Source of the DNA: Tretioscincus oriximinensis
Lineage: Eukaryota > Chordata > Lepidosauria > Squamata > Gymnophthalmidae
NCBI GenBank assembly: GCA_022410635.1
Contig: JAJVDF010000137.1
Span: forward strand, 1,449,652 to 1,513,651
Length of the DNA: 64,000 bases
Direction of reading: 5' to 3'
The position numbers and the translations under genes were made by a program. This document shows positions 62,875 through 64,000 of this stretch, in pieces (the stretch's first letter is position 1; every line of letters begins with the position of its first letter). The notes beneath the pieces were generated by a model. The model was not told where the DNA came from and did not search any database. It worked only from the letters and a program-made list of their open reading frames with translations.

Positions 62875-63323
62875 ACCTCTGGTCTATAGCCCCTGGGTCT
62901 CCCACCCAGGATCCTGTGACCCTAGAATGGGTCTGTAACTGTTCTCCTAACTTCCAGTCTTCCATTGCTGCCTCTTTCTTTAATGACACTGTTTTGCATT
63001 ACACAGTGACCAAAATAAATATCGTTCTAAAGGTTGACTTATTGTGTAGAAGTGCGATTTTAAGCTCAGGGCTAAAAAAGTTTCATAATAAGTAAAAATC
63101 TAAAGTTGGAGGAGAGAGAGTGTGATCACAGACTGTTATTTTGTGAGCATCGTCTGTTTTTTTCCACTCTTGTGCAAGGGCACGCAGGAAAGAGATCGTG
63201 GCTGCATCTGGTCAAATGTTACACTCCTAATTTTAATCTTTGGTGCATAGACAAGAAATATGGAACTCAAAATATTCGATTTGTGCAGAAAAAGGAATTG
63301 CTTTGGGGTTAGAAACTTATTCA
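62875..63323. other. No gene recognised
   Basis: Nothing assignable on either strand. Confidence 0.3.
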
Positions 63324-63912
63324 TGGTGGTGACAGCTAGCGGCCTGGATAGCTTGAAGACAGGATTAGGTAGGGTTGCCATACGTTCCGGAAAACGGTGA
63401 CAATCACGGTTTTAGGGACAATTTTCCTGTCCCGTCTGGATTGAAAAAAAAAGTTTTAAAATCCCGGATTGCCCCTACCCCCCCGCCGCTAACCCCCCCG
63501 CCGCTAACCCCTGCTGCTGCCGCTAACCCCTGCCGCTGAACCCCCCCGCCGCCACTGCGCGCGTGCGCATGGACGCTTGTGAGACAGGCAGGAAAGAGGT
63601 TCTCCCTGTCTCACTACAAGCGTCCGTATGCGCATGCACGCACCCCCCACCCCACCCCCGTCCCGGTTTTGGGTTGCCATATTAGGATTAGGTAAGTCTG
63701 TGGATACCACGGATGTAAACAGCTACTAGGGTGGATCTTTTGAAACTGCCTCTGGGGTGGTGCAACAGGAAGTACTCGTGAAATACGTTTGCAGGGAGAC
63801 AAGAACAGGTGAAGATTTTGCCTTCCTCTGTTCCAGACTGCCCAGCTGCAACTGGTGGGTAAGACAGAGTGCTGGACTAGGTGGGCTCCGGCCCACGTCA
63901 ACGCGCTCTTCT
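63324..63912 (+). mobile_element. CR1 LINE 3' end split by an insertion
   Basis: Left piece TGGTGGTGACAGCTAGCGGC, CTGGATAGCTTGAAGACAGG, ATTAGG (63324-63369). Right piece from 63684: AGGATTAGGTAAGTCTGTGG, GATGTAAACAGCTACTAGGG, TGGTGCAACAGGAAGTACTC, AGAACAGGTGAAGATTTTGC, CAGCTGCAACTGGTGGGTAA, CTGGACTAGGTGGGCTCCGG, GCTCTTCTTGCG. The split is the element at 63372-63683. Confidence 0.85.
63372..63683. mobile_element. GC-rich insertion flanked by AGGATTAGGTA duplication
   Basis: 312 bp inserted in CR1. It is flanked by AGGATTAGGTA (63361-63371) and AGGATTAGGTA (63684-63694). It begins GGGTTGCCATACGTTCCGG and ends CCCGGTTTTGGGTTGCCATATT, so GGGTTGCCATA occurs at both ends in the same orientation. 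Inside are GACAATTTTCCTGTCCCGTC, a poly-A run, a CCCCGCCGCTAACC-type tandem array (63476-63550) and GCGCGCGTGCGCATG. The class is uncertain; a SINE-like or non-autonomous DNA element are both possible. Confidence 0.7.
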
Positions 63913-64000
63913 TGCGACCTGCATCCACATGCCTGTGCAGAATAGGGTCTGCCACAGTCCTCCCTGGCGTGTGGATGAGCTACTGTGTCAGTCAGAATTG
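63913..64000. repeat. Palindromic repeat at a CR1 3' end
   Basis: ACCTGCATCCACATGCCTGT, GCAGAATAGGGTCTGCCACA, GTCCTCCCTGGCGTGTGGAT, GAGC. It follows the CR1 terminus CTCTTCTTGCG directly. Truncated by the window edge. Confidence 0.65.

Overview
The window is vertebrate nuclear DNA. It has four spliced exons of one single-copy gene in a dense bed of non-LTR retrotransposons, Penelope-like elements, tRNA-derived SINEs and short palindromic DNA elements. L2 elements with AAAT tails, CR1 elements ending in TTCTTATG repeats, Penelope 3' ends, a LINE end with an ATTCT tail and SINEs with the GGGGAATCGAACC-type box together suggest a non-avian reptile, most likely a squamate. Species level cannot be read. 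Isolated N bases are scattered throughout. No bacterial, organellar, tRNA, rRNA or CRISPR feature was seen.

Host gene: the minus strand between 26409 and 14627 carries four consecutive exons (26409-26280, 22164-22019, 17683-17540, 14797-14627). All have AG/GT splice sites and matching phases. They encode the third Ig domain, the transmembrane helix and the first half of the TIR domain of an IL-1 receptor accessory protein-like receptor. The best match, recalled from memory, is IL1RAPL2. Earlier exons would lie above 64000 (none was recognised between 26410 and 64000). The rest of the TIR domain and the C-terminal tail would lie below position 1. Nearly all other sequence is therefore intron of this gene.

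Mobile-element layout: 1-9 kb holds CR1 and L2 ends, a 1.4 kb L2 with reverse transcriptase, a 1.7 kb inverted-repeat structure and a second L2 tail. A 2.1 kb CR1 follows (9.0-11.1 kb), then SINEs and a split L2 (11.2-12.2 kb). The exon region (14.6-26.4 kb) contains a hAT element with a target duplication, a GAA/TTC array about 100 bp upstream of the transmembrane-exon acceptor, two foldback elements and a purine-only array. From 26.6 to 64 kb there are an LTR-like segment with a perfect 88-bp duplication, Penelope ends including a head-to-head pair, many CR1 and L2 3' ends, an inactive CR1 reverse transcriptase (55.2-56.2 kb) and a long structured pyrimidine array (56.9-57.2 kb).

The most interesting signal is a short palindromic repeat, core TGCCATAGTCTACACTGGCA, found at least a dozen times. 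It repeatedly sits inside or directly at the end of CR1 3' UTRs. In several CR1 copies it is flanked on both sides by the same CR1 3'-UTR segment, which suggests a chimeric CR1 subfamily carrying a palindrome. A second, separate foldback family (termini TAGGCTGACC / GGTCAGCCTA, 178-220 bp, three copies) has a clean 9-bp target duplication in one copy.
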